Part shown: positions 53,980 to 63,232 of the stretch, one piece after another
How positions within the stretch are numbered: position 1 is the first letter of the stretch
How the letters are laid out: each line of letters begins with the position of its first letter
Assembly: GCA_905235715.1 (NCBI GenBank)
Contig: CAJONB010000002.1
Location: 2,783 to 66,782, forward strand
From: an uncultured Ruminococcus sp.
Lineage (GTDB): Bacteria > Bacillota > Clostridia > Oscillospirales > Acutalibacteraceae
Reading direction: 5' to 3'
Length of the DNA: 64,000 bases
Notes under the pieces: generated by a model
Databases searched by the model: none
Seen by the model: the letters and a program-made list of their open reading frames with translations, nothing else
What the model was told of the DNA's origin: nothing
Position numbers and translations under genes: made by a program

Positions 53980-54807
53980 TCAACATTCCATATAGGAACG
54001 CGTTAAATCCATCGAGATAAAATCATGATGTGTAACCTGTTTTTCCTTAGGCGGCAGCTGTCGCCAATCTCCGTAGATATTTGTCAGATACTCGTCATAA
54101 CGCTCAACGCCCATAACGGTCATATTCTCAAAAGGATACCCGACAGGCACGCCGATAATTGTACGGCTGACCAGCTCACGCTCGCCCCACGCGCCCAAAA
54201 GATTGCCGACCCAAAGGGAACGGTCAAAGTCATCCTGCGCGCACATCCGGTCAAGCTTTATCCTCACCTGCGTCGGATTAACGATTCGTTTCGGAATTAT
54301 TCGAGCCGCGAGCACAACAGCGTTTTTGAACACGCTCCTGCCCTTTCGGATACCGCCGATAAGTGAAATATAGAAATAATACTGTTTTAAAATCCTTCTC
54401 AGACGGCGTTTTCCCTCTTCCAAGTCGTTTCCCACGCCGTCGAGCGGAAATATATCAAGGAAAACGCCTCTTTTCAGGGGTTTTCTCTTATGCTCGATTA
54501 ATGTTGTCGTTGTATCATACAGCTTACAAAAGGGATAACAAAAGCTGTCGTCTGCGGTCTTGGGAGATTCAAGAAGATAGTTATCAAGCCGTTTATCTCC
54601 CATAAGAGACTGAAGCTTTTCATAGTCCTTACGGGGCATCGCTAAGTCGATATCGTCATCCCACGGGATAAATCCGCCGTGACGTACTGCGCCCAGAAGC
54701 GTTCCGCCGACAGCATAGTATCTCAGTTGGTTCTCACGGCAAAAGCCATCGAACCAGCGCAGCATCTCCAGCAGCTTTATCTGCAGGGGAGACAATTGAG
54801 GGTTCAT
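53980..54807 (-). CDS. LicD-family phosphotransferase 2
   Basis: 275 residues. Signature: GTLLGAVRHGGFIPWDDDID then LAMPRKDYEKL, and FLDIFPLDGVGND. Same family as the 48704 gene but clearly a separate enzyme rather than a recent duplicate (length, C-terminus and linker differ). The ATG at 54807 has GGAGG 8 bases upstream; the longer frame to 54852 overlaps the acyltransferase. Two LicD enzymes suggest two different phosphate-linked substituents or two acceptor sites on the polymer. Confidence 0.9.
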   Translation of the reverse strand: MNPQLSPLQIKLLEMLRWFDGFCRENQLRYYAVGGTLLGAVRHGGFIPWDDDIDLAMPRKDYEKLQSLMGDKRLDNYLLESPKTADDSFCYPFCKLYDTTTTLIEHKRKPLKRGVFLDIFPLDGVGNDLEEGKRRLRRILKQYYFYISLIGGIRKGRSVFKNAVVLAARIIPKRIVNPTQVRIKLDRMCAQDDFDRSLWVGNLLGAWGERELVSRTIIGVPVGYPFENMTVMGVERYDEYLTNIYGDWRQLPPKEKQVTHHDFISMDLTRSYMEC

Positions 54808-54826
54808 GATATCAGCCTCCGGAAAC

Positions 54827-55858
54827 TCATTTCTTTTTCGGTATTCTGCCAAACAGTATCAGGCTAAGATAACGGTTTGCGTCTAAAAGCCCAGCGACTA
54901 TCGTAACGGTCGTTACCGTAATCACGAAATTAACTGCAGTCAGTGCAATTCCTCTTGCTGAAAAGCACGCCGGAGTCGCGGCAAGCATAACCGGATTCAA
55001 AAAATAATAATGTAGCATATATACTTCTATGGTATGGGAACCAATCCAGCCGACAAACCGATACACCGGAGAAGTATTTTTGACAGTTCTCATCATTCCG
55101 CAGACGGCGATGCATCCGCACAGCGAAACTCCCGCGCGCAGCAGGAAATCCGAGACATCGGTATCGGAAAGCGAATAGAGATTCAGCTTAACAATCGCGA
55201 CGATCCATATTAAGGCAGCCGCAGCCACGGCAATCGAAACCGCTGTTGAAAAGCGTTCCTCTATTTTATCATGGTAAAAGCCGTACAAATACCCTAAAAA
55301 GTAGAACGGCATATAATACAGCGTCAGTTTGATACAGAAGAAATCAAAGCCGGCAAAATATCCCAGTCCGCTCAAGAGCACCATACCTATCAGGTAGAAG
55401 CATAAGGTCACCCAAGGGACTGATTCGGCTCTGCGGCAGAGCTTTGACGCTGCGAACCGTGCGAGAATAAAAATCACGCTGATAGTCCACAAGGTAATCA
55501 GAAACCAGTATCCTCTGTCCATCTGCCGGAATAATGCCTCAGGTGTCAAAATCTGTTTACCGAGAATCAATCCGTTAAACAATACGGTGAAAACGAACCA
55601 CGGCAAAAGATATGCAAGCGTTCGTTTTCCGAGCAGGGCGAACATCTCACGCGCGTTTGTCGGCGCGCGCCCGTAGCGGGTCACATATCCGCTGATTAAA
55701 ATAAACAACGGCATCTGCAGCGACCAGACAATATTGAACAGCACGCTGTCCGTTGAGCCTGTCGTTGATTCGGCCATCGTGTGACCAAATATGACAATCA
55801 GCATGGCGATACCACGCAAAAAGTCAACATAGGAATCTCTTTTTTTATATGTGTTCAT
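54827..55858 (-). CDS. Membrane acyltransferase (Acyltransferase_3)
   Basis: 343 residues with ten membrane segments. SYVDFLRGIAMLIVIFGHTM with the catalytic-type His, then LFILISGYVTRYGRAP, place it in the family that O-acetylates surface glycans. ATG 55858 is preferred because AGG is 8 bases upstream; the codon at 55864 is too close to it. Follows the GT2 gene by 20 bases. Confidence 0.9.
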   Translation of the reverse strand: MNTYKKRDSYVDFLRGIAMLIVIFGHTMAESTTGSTDSVLFNIVWSLQMPLFILISGYVTRYGRAPTNAREMFALLGKRTLAYLLPWFVFTVLFNGLILGKQILTPEALFRQMDRGYWFLITLWTISVIFILARFAASKLCRRAESVPWVTLCFYLIGMVLLSGLGYFAGFDFFCIKLTLYYMPFYFLGYLYGFYHDKIEERFSTAVSIAVAAAALIWIVAIVKLNLYSLSDTDVSDFLLRAGVSLCGCIAVCGMMRTVKNTSPVYRFVGWIGSHTIEVYMLHYYFLNPVMLAATPACFSARGIALTAVNFVITVTTVTIVAGLLDANRYLSLILFGRIPKKK

Positions 55859-55878
55859 ATCCATAACCTAACATACTA

Positions 55879-56685
55879 TCAGTTTGATCTGAGCAGGCGA
55901 TAAACAGATTTTCTCATGCCGTTAGGAAGAAAGCATACCGTCGCCTGAGGCAAAGCAGACAGGAGATAATCCTTTCGGCTGATCCAGCCGGATTTTCTCA
56001 TGTGAGCATAAAACCTCAGCGACATCTCTGCATACTCTCTGCCGCCGCGTCGCTTATACGAATCATCGGATACGCGCATTCTTACGAGGACGTCGGAAAG
56101 ATTACGGCTCTTTGTCCCGTTTTTCAGCATACGGAACCACAGGTCATAATCCTCGTTGAAATGGTATTTTTCGGAATACCCTCCGGCGGCGGCAACGGCG
56201 GATTTTTTATACATCACCGCAGGGTGATTGAAGGGACAACGCCTTTTGCTGAAGGCGACAATATCCGCGTGCGCGCAAGGCAGGCGGCGCTTTTGCATCA
56301 CTTCACCCGTCTGCTCAGAGAATTCTTCGATTGTCCCGCTGATAATTCCCAGCTCGCTGTCCTCGTCAAACGCCCTGAGCTGTCGCTCACAGCGATCGGG
56401 CAGGCTGATATCATCGCTGTCCATACGGGCTATCAATTCATTGCTGCAATGCCGCAATCCGATATTCATTGCTTCTCCCAGCCCCTGATTCTCTTTCAGA
56501 CGGACTACGCAAAGCTCTTTTTGATAATCTTCAATAACAGCGTCCAGCTGCTCTGTCAAAGGGCCGTCGCACACCAAAACAATCTCGTCAGGCTTCACGG
56601 TCTGGCACAACACGCTGATAATCGCTGTTTTCAGGTAAGCAGGGTTATCCGAATAATATACCGACATCAATACAGAATATTTCAT
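55879..56685 (-). CDS. Glycosyltransferase family 2
   Basis: 268 residues, GT-A fold. YSVLMSVYYSDNPAYLKTAI, then EIVLVCDGPL, the metal-binding ELIARMDSDDISLPDRCERQ, and FNEDYDLWFRMLKNG with the conserved ED near the active site. Probably extends the lipid-linked sugar made by the sugar transferase. AAGGAG precedes the ATG. Confidence 0.93.
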   Translation of the reverse strand: MKYSVLMSVYYSDNPAYLKTAIISVLCQTVKPDEIVLVCDGPLTEQLDAVIEDYQKELCVVRLKENQGLGEAMNIGLRHCSNELIARMDSDDISLPDRCERQLRAFDEDSELGIISGTIEEFSEQTGEVMQKRRLPCAHADIVAFSKRRCPFNHPAVMYKKSAVAAAGGYSEKYHFNEDYDLWFRMLKNGTKSRNLSDVLVRMRVSDDSYKRRGGREYAEMSLRFYAHMRKSGWISRKDYLLSALPQATVCFLPNGMRKSVYRLLRSN

Positions 56686-56747
56686 TATTCAGATACTCCT
56701 TTACAATTCTTTGAACAATTCCGATAAGCGGCAGAGCAAGCAATCAT

Positions 56748-57479
56748 TCAGGCGAGTCCGGATTCGTGTATAAAATCCTGCGCCTCCTGCAGGTGTTGCC
56801 GGTATTCCTCTTCGGTGATTTTCCCGTGAGCAAGCAGCCAGTCGCCGAAATCCATATCGGAAGCAGTTCCTTTACGGACAACATCCTCTACCTTAACGAC
56901 CTTGAATACGGTTCTGAAAAGGATTTTCAAGTCATTTTTGAGCGTAATCCCGTTATCTATGTATTGTAAATCTAAATCAAATTTCTGTTCCCAAGAGATA
57001 TTGTTGCGGCCGTTGACCTGTGCCAGTCCCGTGATTCCCGGTCTGACAGTGTGCCTTCTGCGCTGTTCGGGAGTCATGAAGGTCATATCGCGCACCAACT
57101 GGGCACGAGGCCCGACAAAGGAACATGACCCCATCAGTACATTGAAAATCTGCGGCAGCTCGTCAAGGCTGGTATGCCTCAAAAATTTTCCGTATCTGTT
57201 CAGGCGCTTGCTGTCCGGCAGAAGTCTGCCGTCAGCAAATGTAATATTGGACATTGATCGGAACTTTATCAGATAAAATACCTTTTCCCTGCCCGTTTTC
57301 GGATCGATTCGCCCGGGGCGCAGCTGCACAAAAAAGGGATTCCCGTGCATCGCAATCGCGCCCGTTATGCTCAAAATAAGAAAAACCGGTAACAATACAA
57401 AGGAAAACAACAGCGCAAAAATAAAGTCAAATATTCTTTTGAGATAACGAGCATATATTCCGCTTTTCGTCGCAGTCAT
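56748..57479 (-). CDS. Initiating sugar transferase (undecaprenyl-phosphate type)
   Basis: 243 residues, monotopic or single-membrane-segment enzyme (membrane part about 10-38). Catalytic region includes KRIFDFIFALL at the start, GREKVFYLIKFRSM, SLDELPQIFNVLMG, and FVGPRAQLVRDM, then RPGITGLAQVNGRN. It puts the first sugar-phosphate on undecaprenyl phosphate. C-terminal extension GDWLLAHGKITEEEYRQHL is an unusual-looking helical tail. Strong GGAGG upstream. Lies just downstream of the aminotransferase pseudogene. Confidence 0.94.
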   Translation of the reverse strand: MTATKSGIYARYLKRIFDFIFALLFSFVLLPVFLILSITGAIAMHGNPFFVQLRPGRIDPKTGREKVFYLIKFRSMSNITFADGRLLPDSKRLNRYGKFLRHTSLDELPQIFNVLMGSCSFVGPRAQLVRDMTFMTPEQRRRHTVRPGITGLAQVNGRNNISWEQKFDLDLQYIDNGITLKNDLKILFRTVFKVVKVEDVVRKGTASDMDFGDWLLAHGKITEEEYRQHLQEAQDFIHESGLA

Positions 57480-57535
57480 TGTTCCTCCACTTAGTAACAG
57501 AGCATATCGTTATCGAAAGGCGCACTACATTGTTA

Positions 57536-58113
57536 TTATTGAAAACAACTCCTGACGATATTGATAACACAATCCTGTATTTCGGGCGTCATTTTGTTAT
57601 CGCTGGGCAGGCAAAGTCCCCGCTCGAAAATATCCTCGCACACGCTGAACGAATCATCAATGCTTACTGCGGGACAATCCTTATAAACCGGCTGCATATG
57701 TAAGGGCTTCCAGATAGGTCTGCTCTCGATATTCAGCTCAGCGAGCTTTTCGCGTATTTCTTCGCGGCAGGGTTCATATTCCACGTTTCATATTCCGAGT
57801 CAATCAATACGGGGATTCCGCCCGCGTACACAACCGGATTGGCGGTAGCGCAGAAGGTCATATCCGAGCAGAACACATGGTCTCCGGGCTTGACTCCTGC
57901 TTCCATAACCGCCAGATGCAGCGCCGCCGTGCCGTTGATTACCGCAACGGCGTATTGACTGCCGGTTTTCTCGCAAATCAATCGCTCGACCTCTTCGATA
58001 TTTTCTCCTACAGTCGATTTCCAGTTGGTTTCGATTGCTTCGGTGATATAGTCAATTTCCTCTTTGTGATAGGTCGGTGTGGACAGCCACACCTTATTTT
58101 TAGATGATTCCAT
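57536..58113 (-). pseudogene. DegT/DnrJ/EryC1-type aminotransferase, central part deleted
   Basis: The first 115 codons are a normal N-terminus (NKVWLSTPTYHKEEIDYITE, INGTAALHLAVMEAGVKPGD, DMTFCATANPVVYAGGIP). At about 57770-57785 the reading shifts directly to the C-terminal end (REEIREKLAELNIESRPIWK, LCLPSDNKMTPEIQDCV). Roughly 190 residues, including the PLP-binding lysine, are missing and the join is out of frame. GGAATATGAA occurs twice at the join, a likely deletion footprint. The intact gene would have made an amino sugar for the polysaccharide. Confidence 0.9.
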
Positions 58114-58173
58114 ATACCGTTACCGCAACTTTCATTTTTATTGAGATTAGGTTTTGAATTGCAGTCCAAAAAC

Positions 58174-58899
58174 TCAAGGGTTCTTTCTGTAATAATACTT
58201 ATTGTAATAGTAGCCTTTACCCTTTTTATAATACGACTTTTTATTGTTCTTACCGTTGTAGACAAAGCCGATAATTTTTCCGTCTGTAAATAATAATTTG
58301 TGGATTGCTTCGTCCACCATCTTGTACTCGGAGTTCTCGTGGCGCACAACTATGAGATAGCCGTCTATTACGTCGGACAGAAGCGCCGCGTCGGATACGA
58401 TGTTGATAGGAGGAAAATCGAAGATAATATAATCATATTCCTCCTTCAGCTTTTGAATCAGCTCCAGCATTTCATCCGAGCTGATCAGGGTTGTCGAATC
58501 CGGCGGCAGGTTGCCGGAGGGGATAACGTCAAAGCCTCTTGTGTAATCATGAATCACCGGGATTTCGGTAACATCTCCCGACAGATAGTTGGAGATTCCG
58601 GGCGTTGACTTTATGCCGAGCTTCTGCGCAATCGTAGGCAGACGTAAATCGCAGTCAATCAAGATTACCCTCTTGTTGATTTGCGCCAGTGAAACCGTCA
58701 GGTTGACGGCGATAGTACTCTTGCCGTCGCCCCGGTCGGCGGAAACAACACCGACGCATTTGCAGTCCGTACCGGGAAGCGAAAAGGTGACGTTCGTTCG
58801 AAGCGTTTTGTAGGCTTCCTGTACCGAGAAAGGAGATTTATTGGACAGCAGCATTTTATTTGCGTCAAAAATAACGTTAGACGATTTTTCCTGCTTCAT
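58174..58899 (-). CDS. CpsD/CapB-type tyrosine kinase
   Basis: 241 residues, cytoplasmic BY-kinase. Walker A GVVSADRGDGKST, Walker A' VILIDCDLRLP and Walker B YIIFDFPPI, plus a C-terminal Tyr cluster (KKSYYKKGKGYYYNKYYYRK) that is autophosphorylated in the family. With CpsC it controls polymer length and export. Overlaps the CpsC stop by 4 bases. Confidence 0.94.
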   Translation of the reverse strand: MKQEKSSNVIFDANKMLLSNKSPFSVQEAYKTLRTNVTFSLPGTDCKCVGVVSADRGDGKSTIAVNLTVSLAQINKRVILIDCDLRLPTIAQKLGIKSTPGISNYLSGDVTEIPVIHDYTRGFDVIPSGNLPPDSTTLISSDEMLELIQKLKEEYDYIIFDFPPINIVSDAALLSDVIDGYLIVVRHENSEYKMVDEAIHKLLFTDGKIIGFVYNGKNNKKSYYKKGKGYYYNKYYYRKNP

Positions 58900-59681
58900 A
58901 TTTCTCTCTCCTTCCCTTCTGAACTTTTATCAGAACGCCCTGTGCCATAGCTACCGTAATAGCCGTAACCGGATTTTTCCGTCTGGGTGACATCCGGTAT
59001 CACGCCGAGCACCGGGAACGAAAAATACGCTTCCAACTCGCCCTCGCCCTTAACGGTATCATCCCGGAAATACCGGATAATCACAATCACCACAACGGCA
59101 AGAAAGCCGAATAAAAAGCCAAGCATCCCGTACTTCATATAGTTCGGCCCGTAGGGTGACTCGGAATACACCGGATAATCAATAATTTTCATCGAGCTAC
59201 CCTCAACCACGTCGGCGATTTTGGGCGGTGCGGTTTTAGAGAGGGCAACCGCGAGATCATACGCCACCTCAGGGTCCTTGCTCACAACATAAACCACAAG
59301 TATTTCGGTTTCATTCATAATGCTGGTAGAAACCATAGACCTGAGTGCTCTGATGCTGTAATCCAACCCGATTGATTTTGCCGCTGCGGACAATATAGAA
59401 TCAGACGAAATGATTTGGCTGTGGGTTCGTACTATCTCTTTCGAAGCGGTGATATCCGATCCCGAAAGGTAGTCGATATTCGTCTGTACCTGCTTGTTGT
59501 TGACGTAAGCTGTGAAGCTGCTTCTGTATACCGGCTCTATTACCGCTTTTGTCGTTGCAAAAACTGCAGCGCCGCAAAGAATGCCGACCAGAATTGCCAA
59601 CCATGCTTTTGATACAATCGCCTTCAATAAAGGCAAAATATCAATCTCTTTTTCATTTTTGTGCTTTTCATTTTTATCCAT
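58896..59681 (-). CDS. CpsC/Wzz-type chain-length regulator
   Basis: 261 residues. Two membrane segments (about 25-45 and 170-190), an extracellular helical region between, and a short cytoplasmic C-terminus that activates CpsD (EYTF-type tail not obvious; YGYYGSYGTG present). Opens IDILPLLKAIVSKAWLAILV. First gene of the polysaccharide locus, with tandem 15-bp repeats upstream. Confidence 0.92.
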   Translation of the reverse strand: MDKNEKHKNEKEIDILPLLKAIVSKAWLAILVGILCGAAVFATTKAVIEPVYRSSFTAYVNNKQVQTNIDYLSGSDITASKEIVRTHSQIISSDSILSAAAKSIGLDYSIRALRSMVSTSIMNETEILVVYVVSKDPEVAYDLAVALSKTAPPKIADVVEGSSMKIIDYPVYSESPYGPNYMKYGMLGFLFGFLAVVVIVIIRYFRDDTVKGEGELEAYFSFPVLGVIPDVTQTEKSGYGYYGSYGTGRSDKSSEGKEREI

Positions 59682-59732
59682 TATCCTTCACCCTTCTCTG
59701 CAAAAAAATACAATCGCCGCTGTAACATAGCT

Positions 59733-59762
59733 CTGATAACAGTAGATCTGATAACAGTAGAT
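59733..59762. repeat. Tandem 15-bp repeat before the polysaccharide locus
   Basis: CTGATAACAGTAGAT twice without spacing (59733-59747, 59748-59762), in the 50-80 bases upstream of the CpsC gene. Perfect copies suggest a recent duplication or paired regulator sites. Confidence 0.85.
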
Positions 59763-59793
59763 ATATAATCGTTATCCTTAAGTATTTTGAGCT

Positions 59794-60326
59794 TCAACTT
59801 ATGAAACCTTCTCCAATACTAAAGTGTAATTCATTTATAACCACTTTGATTTCATAACCGTTGGGAGCCTTATAATCATAAGGCACATTCAAATGTCCGT
59901 AAGCGTTGTAAAAATCTTTAGCGAGCTTATATGCTTCGTACCATTTCTTTTCGGTCAATGAATACCATTCCATGCCGATTTCATTTAATGCGGTTATCTT
60001 ATCTTCGGTTAGATAACCGTGATTTTGTTTCTTATATTCAAGCCTGATTCTTCGCAGCCAAAGCGCGACCGATTTGCTGTTTGTATATAATCGGGAATCC
60101 GGCCGTCGGAATCCTGTTTGAGATTTTCCGGTTGCGTATTAAAAATATATTCTGACGGCGACAGCCAACAGATAGTCTTATCCGGGAACTGTTCGCACAG
60201 CTTGAAGCCGATATATGACTTACCGGTGCCTGTCGGATGAACGGCAGCGGCTTTGCCTGTCTCGGAAAGCATATCCAAAGCCGCGTCAAAGGCAGACTGA
60301 TTATGTTCAAATAGCTTGATACCCAA
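59794..60326 (-). pseudogene. DEAD/DEAH helicase with internal deletion
   Basis: The N-terminal part, from MGIKLFEHNQSAFDAALDML, has Walker A HPTGTGKSYIGFKL and CWLSPSEYIFNTQ. It then passes out of frame to helicase-associated-domain sequence (MEWYSLTEKKWYEAYKLAKD, then FYNAYGHLNVP) and stops at 59794. The ATPase core beyond motif I is gone. A relic of a mobile-element helicase. Confidence 0.8.
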
Positions 60327-60595
60327 TTCAGCTCTCCTTCGTCAAAACTGTCATGAAGTAATCTGCTTCATTATCGTGAAAATATCATAATTCACCACAA
60401 TAATCTTTATCCTATATATTATATACATAATTCTATCTAAAGTCAACTATGAAAAAACAGCATATTCTTGCTTGTAGTTCCTGTGGTCAATAATTGTCTT
60501 TGCATTTTATTCACTCCTTGTTGCATTTTATTAGTTCAAAACAATACCATATTTCGTTCTGAATATCCAGTAAAATCTTTCAAATAATTGTTGCC
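60327..60595. other. AT-rich spacer
   Basis: No gene or clear signal seen beyond A/T-rich sequence upstream of the helicase remnant. Confidence 0.3.
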
Positions 60596-60853
60596 CTATT
60601 CCTTGTTTGGCACTAAAATAAGTGTAAATTCCTTTGTTTCTCCCTCAACGACACAATATAAAACTTCTTCCCGGAATTCCAGCCAAGCTTTCATACATTC
60701 ATTTAATGTAGCTTTTGACTCTTTATCGTGCGCAAACATTATCGTGCGCAAACATTTTAGAATAACGCGCAGCAACAGGATCACTCCCGCCGTTTGTTTT
60801 CCCGGCTTAGCAGAAGAAATGATCATAGCATTGTCCAATCCACAATCTTTCAT
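60596..60853 (-). pseudogene. Unknown gene remnant disrupted by a 16-bp tandem duplication
   Basis: The minus-strand frame ends FREEVLYCVVEGETKEFTLI and a stop. Just upstream, TTATCGTGCGCAAACA is exactly duplicated (60723-60738 and 60739-60754, plus strand). Removing one copy restores one continuous frame reading NGGSDPVAARYSKMFAHDKE into the rest. No family recognised. Confidence 0.6.
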
Positions 60854-60904
60854 CAGAAATTCGCAAGCTTCTGCGAAACTTTAGCTTAAATCGAAGAAAC
60901 CGTC

Positions 60905-60934
60905 TTGATTTTTGGGTAAACACGGTGGTATAAT
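60905..60934 (+). promoter_or_regulatory. Promoter of the HTH regulator gene
   Basis: TTGATT (60905-60910) and TATAAT (60929-60934), 18-base spacing, 33 bases before the gene. Confidence 0.7.
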
Positions 60935-60966
60935 ACAATAGATTTTCATTCACGAGGTGCATATAG

Positions 60967-61194
60967 TTGGTTTATTCTATCAATTACAACAAGCTTTGGA
61001 AGCTGCTCGTCGATAAAAAGATGAGCAAAGCGGATCTGCGAAAGGCGGCAGACATCTCACCCAACACGATGACGAAGCTGCGCCGCGACGAGGATGTGTC
61101 GATGACGGTGCTGCGTAAGATATGCGAATATCTCGAATGTGATATCGGTGATATTTGTGCGTTTATACCGTCGCCGAACGAAGAAACAAGGTGA
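60967..61194 (+). CDS. XRE-family helix-turn-helix regulator
   Basis: 75 residues; almost entirely one Cro/C1 HTH domain: YNKLWKLLVDKKMSKADLRK, then AADISPNTMTKLRRDEDVSM and ICEYLECDIGDI. Starts at TTG 60967 with GAGGTG seven bases upstream. Small DNA-binding regulator common on integrative elements. It may control the two unrecognised genes that follow. Confidence 0.85.
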   Translation: MVYSINYNKLWKLLVDKKMSKADLRKAADISPNTMTKLRRDEDVSMTVLRKICEYLECDIGDICAFIPSPNEETR

Positions 61195-61295
61195 GGTCAT
61201 GAATAAAGCGTGTTCCGCCTTAATAACGGCAATATGCCTGTCTGCATGATTGATAAAATCATAAAAATATGTGATTGTATTAGAGGTAACGGAAG

Positions 61296-62219
61296 ATGTC
61301 AATAAAGGATTTGTTCAATAAACAGAATATCGAGCCGCCAGAATGTGGCGGAACCGACACGACGCAGGATCCCGAAGCGCCGAAGGAAATCGTATCGGAG
61401 GATATGATTCTCTTTGACGTCACCTCAGCGCTGGATTGGGATTACATACCTTCATCTGAAAAAGAAAGCACATTGGAAGCGCTTGAATTTGTTTCGGCGT
61501 TTGCAGTCCCTGCGGGCAACCATACTTTTCTGTTTCTTGAAACAGAAGATCGCTTTGAAGGCCGCGCAGAGAATATGCGCTCGTGGGCGTATGTGAAACA
61601 AAACATTTTCCCGTCCCTCGTGAAGCTTGTGCGCGACCGGAATATCGCCAAAAGCAACGGGTATCACTCCACAACGCACGGACTTCCCGAAAATTTCGGC
61701 GGCAGCGTCGATATTCGCTATGCAAGCGGCGAGAAAATCAGTTTTTCGGATAACGGGTGTCCCATTCTCACGTTTGAGACTGCCGCCGAGATTGTAAAGC
61801 TGTTTACCGAAGCGCAGCAGGGCGAAAGGGTCGAGCTCCCTGGCGTTTCTGCGCTCAAAGAGATCCGCTTTGAAGAGCTTCGGGAAAACGGAGGATTTAC
61901 GAAAGCGATTCTTACGATTCAGTCCGACGGTACCGGTATCAACGCCAAGCAATCCCGCTACGACGATCCGAAGGTTTACGAAAGTGAAAAGCCGGTTGAC
62001 GCCGGAACGATCGCCGCAATCAAAAAGAATATTGAGAAAACGGGTATACTTGCGTGGAGCGGACTGCCGTCAAACGGTTATTCCTTCGGCGAAAATAAGC
62101 AGATTACGTTTGTGTTTGGAGACGGCGCGGAGATCGCCGTAAAGGACGGCAGACTTCTCCCCGGTCAAATCAGCCAAGGCTTTTTCAACATTGAGCTTGA
62201 AATGGTCACTAAAAATTAA
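61296..62219 (+). CDS. Hypothetical protein
   Basis: 307 residues, soluble, no signal peptide. Possibly two alpha/beta domains (about 35-190 and 195-305) ending with QISQGFFNIELEM. No motif recognised. GAGG lies about 12 bases before the ATG, less than ideal. Third position after the HTH gene; same strand. Confidence 0.6.
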   Translation: MSIKDLFNKQNIEPPECGGTDTTQDPEAPKEIVSEDMILFDVTSALDWDYIPSSEKESTLEALEFVSAFAVPAGNHTFLFLETEDRFEGRAENMRSWAYVKQNIFPSLVKLVRDRNIAKSNGYHSTTHGLPENFGGSVDIRYASGEKISFSDNGCPILTFETAAEIVKLFTEAQQGERVELPGVSALKEIRFEELRENGGFTKAILTIQSDGTGINAKQSRYDDPKVYESEKPVDAGTIAAIKKNIEKTGILAWSGLPSNGYSFGENKQITFVFGDGAEIAVKDGRLLPGQISQGFFNIELEMVTKN

Positions 62220-62404
62220 AGGCGTACATCAATATAGCCACAAATGATATATGAGAATTTTGACATTATATTGCAATTTTCATTATAAATCGGTATTATG
62301 ATTATGGATTCTTTCGCTTTGCATTATGATAAACTGAGAGAAAAGACGAAAAAGGGCAGCCCTATACGATACCGTTTGATAAAAAGCACTGAATGGAGGC
62401 AACC

Positions 62405-63037
62405 ATGAAAAGCATAAACAAAGAACTGAACGGCGCATGGGAAGAACGCGGCGTAATCGGGACAAGAGTTGAGATTGAAGATAAGAAGATCACTGTTCTT
62501 TGGAGAAACGCTCCCGTGCTTGAAACCACTTTCAAGACAAAAACTGAAGGCGACAGCTTGAAGCTCGTGCTTTCGAAAAACGGTCTGCGCTACCGCGGTA
62601 CATTCTCGGATTATGCTAAGATCACCGAACTGAAATATGATGACGGACAGCTTGAACTGACCGAGTATTTTCCGATTTCGGGAGAAAGCAAAGCAACTCT
62701 GTCCAAAACCGAAAACTCCCGTTACGGCAACTATGACGTCGTGGATGCCGTTCTGAACGAACTGCAGGGCAAGTGGCAGGACGGGGACGGCTATTTTGAA
62801 CTTGAATTCAGTAAAGACGAAATGATCCTGAACGGCAGAAAGACAAAGATACATGTATTGAGGTCAAAGGACGGGCCGGATCATCATTATCTCATTGCCG
62901 ACGCGGATCCGTCGGTTTACGAACTGCAGGGCTTTTCAAGGTTTTCATTTGACGGCAACACAATTGCCGGCTTAATGACGATTCTCGACGCGCCGGCGCC
63001 GAAGATCGTTATTTTCAGTAAATCGGACGAAAGCTAA
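62405..63037 (+). CDS. Hypothetical protein
   Basis: 210 residues. GGAGG lies five bases before the ATG at 62405. Two roughly similar beta-rich halves (LNGAWEERGVIGTRVEIEDK and LQGKWQDGDGYFELEFSKDE) suggest a duplicated lipocalin- or barrel-like unit. No signal peptide or catalytic motif. Unknown function. Confidence 0.65.
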   Translation: MKSINKELNGAWEERGVIGTRVEIEDKKITVLWRNAPVLETTFKTKTEGDSLKLVLSKNGLRYRGTFSDYAKITELKYDDGQLELTEYFPISGESKATLSKTENSRYGNYDVVDAVLNELQGKWQDGDGYFELEFSKDEMILNGRKTKIHVLRSKDGPDHHYLIADADPSVYELQGFSRFSFDGNTIAGLMTILDAPAPKIVIFSKSDES

Positions 63038-63054
63038 AAACTATATCGACAATA

Positions 63055-63149
63055 GCCGTGGCTGCATACAATGACGAGCAGACTTCCTACGAAAACTGCG
63101 GATTCAAAAAAGCAATGACGCTTCCCCGATGTTCATTACATCACTATGA
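63055..63149 (+). pseudogene. GNAT acetyltransferase, C-terminal remnant
   Basis: AYNDEQTSYENCGFKKA in one frame and, after a shift, DASPMFITSL and a stop in another reproduce the end of a GNAT fold (the CGF..K and MFITSL elements are characteristic). Acetyl-CoA-binding core absent. Confidence 0.65.
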
Positions 63150-63232
63150 ACGTAAATCAAACGAATTCCGGTTTTGCAGGGTGAATATATGAAAAAGTAT
63201 TTCAACGAATTCCGCTTCAGGGAGATAAAGAA

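Noticed and set aside
53980-54807. Complete lic choline operon
   Set aside because: Only LicD-type genes are present; no choline kinase, permease or cytidylyltransferase in the window.
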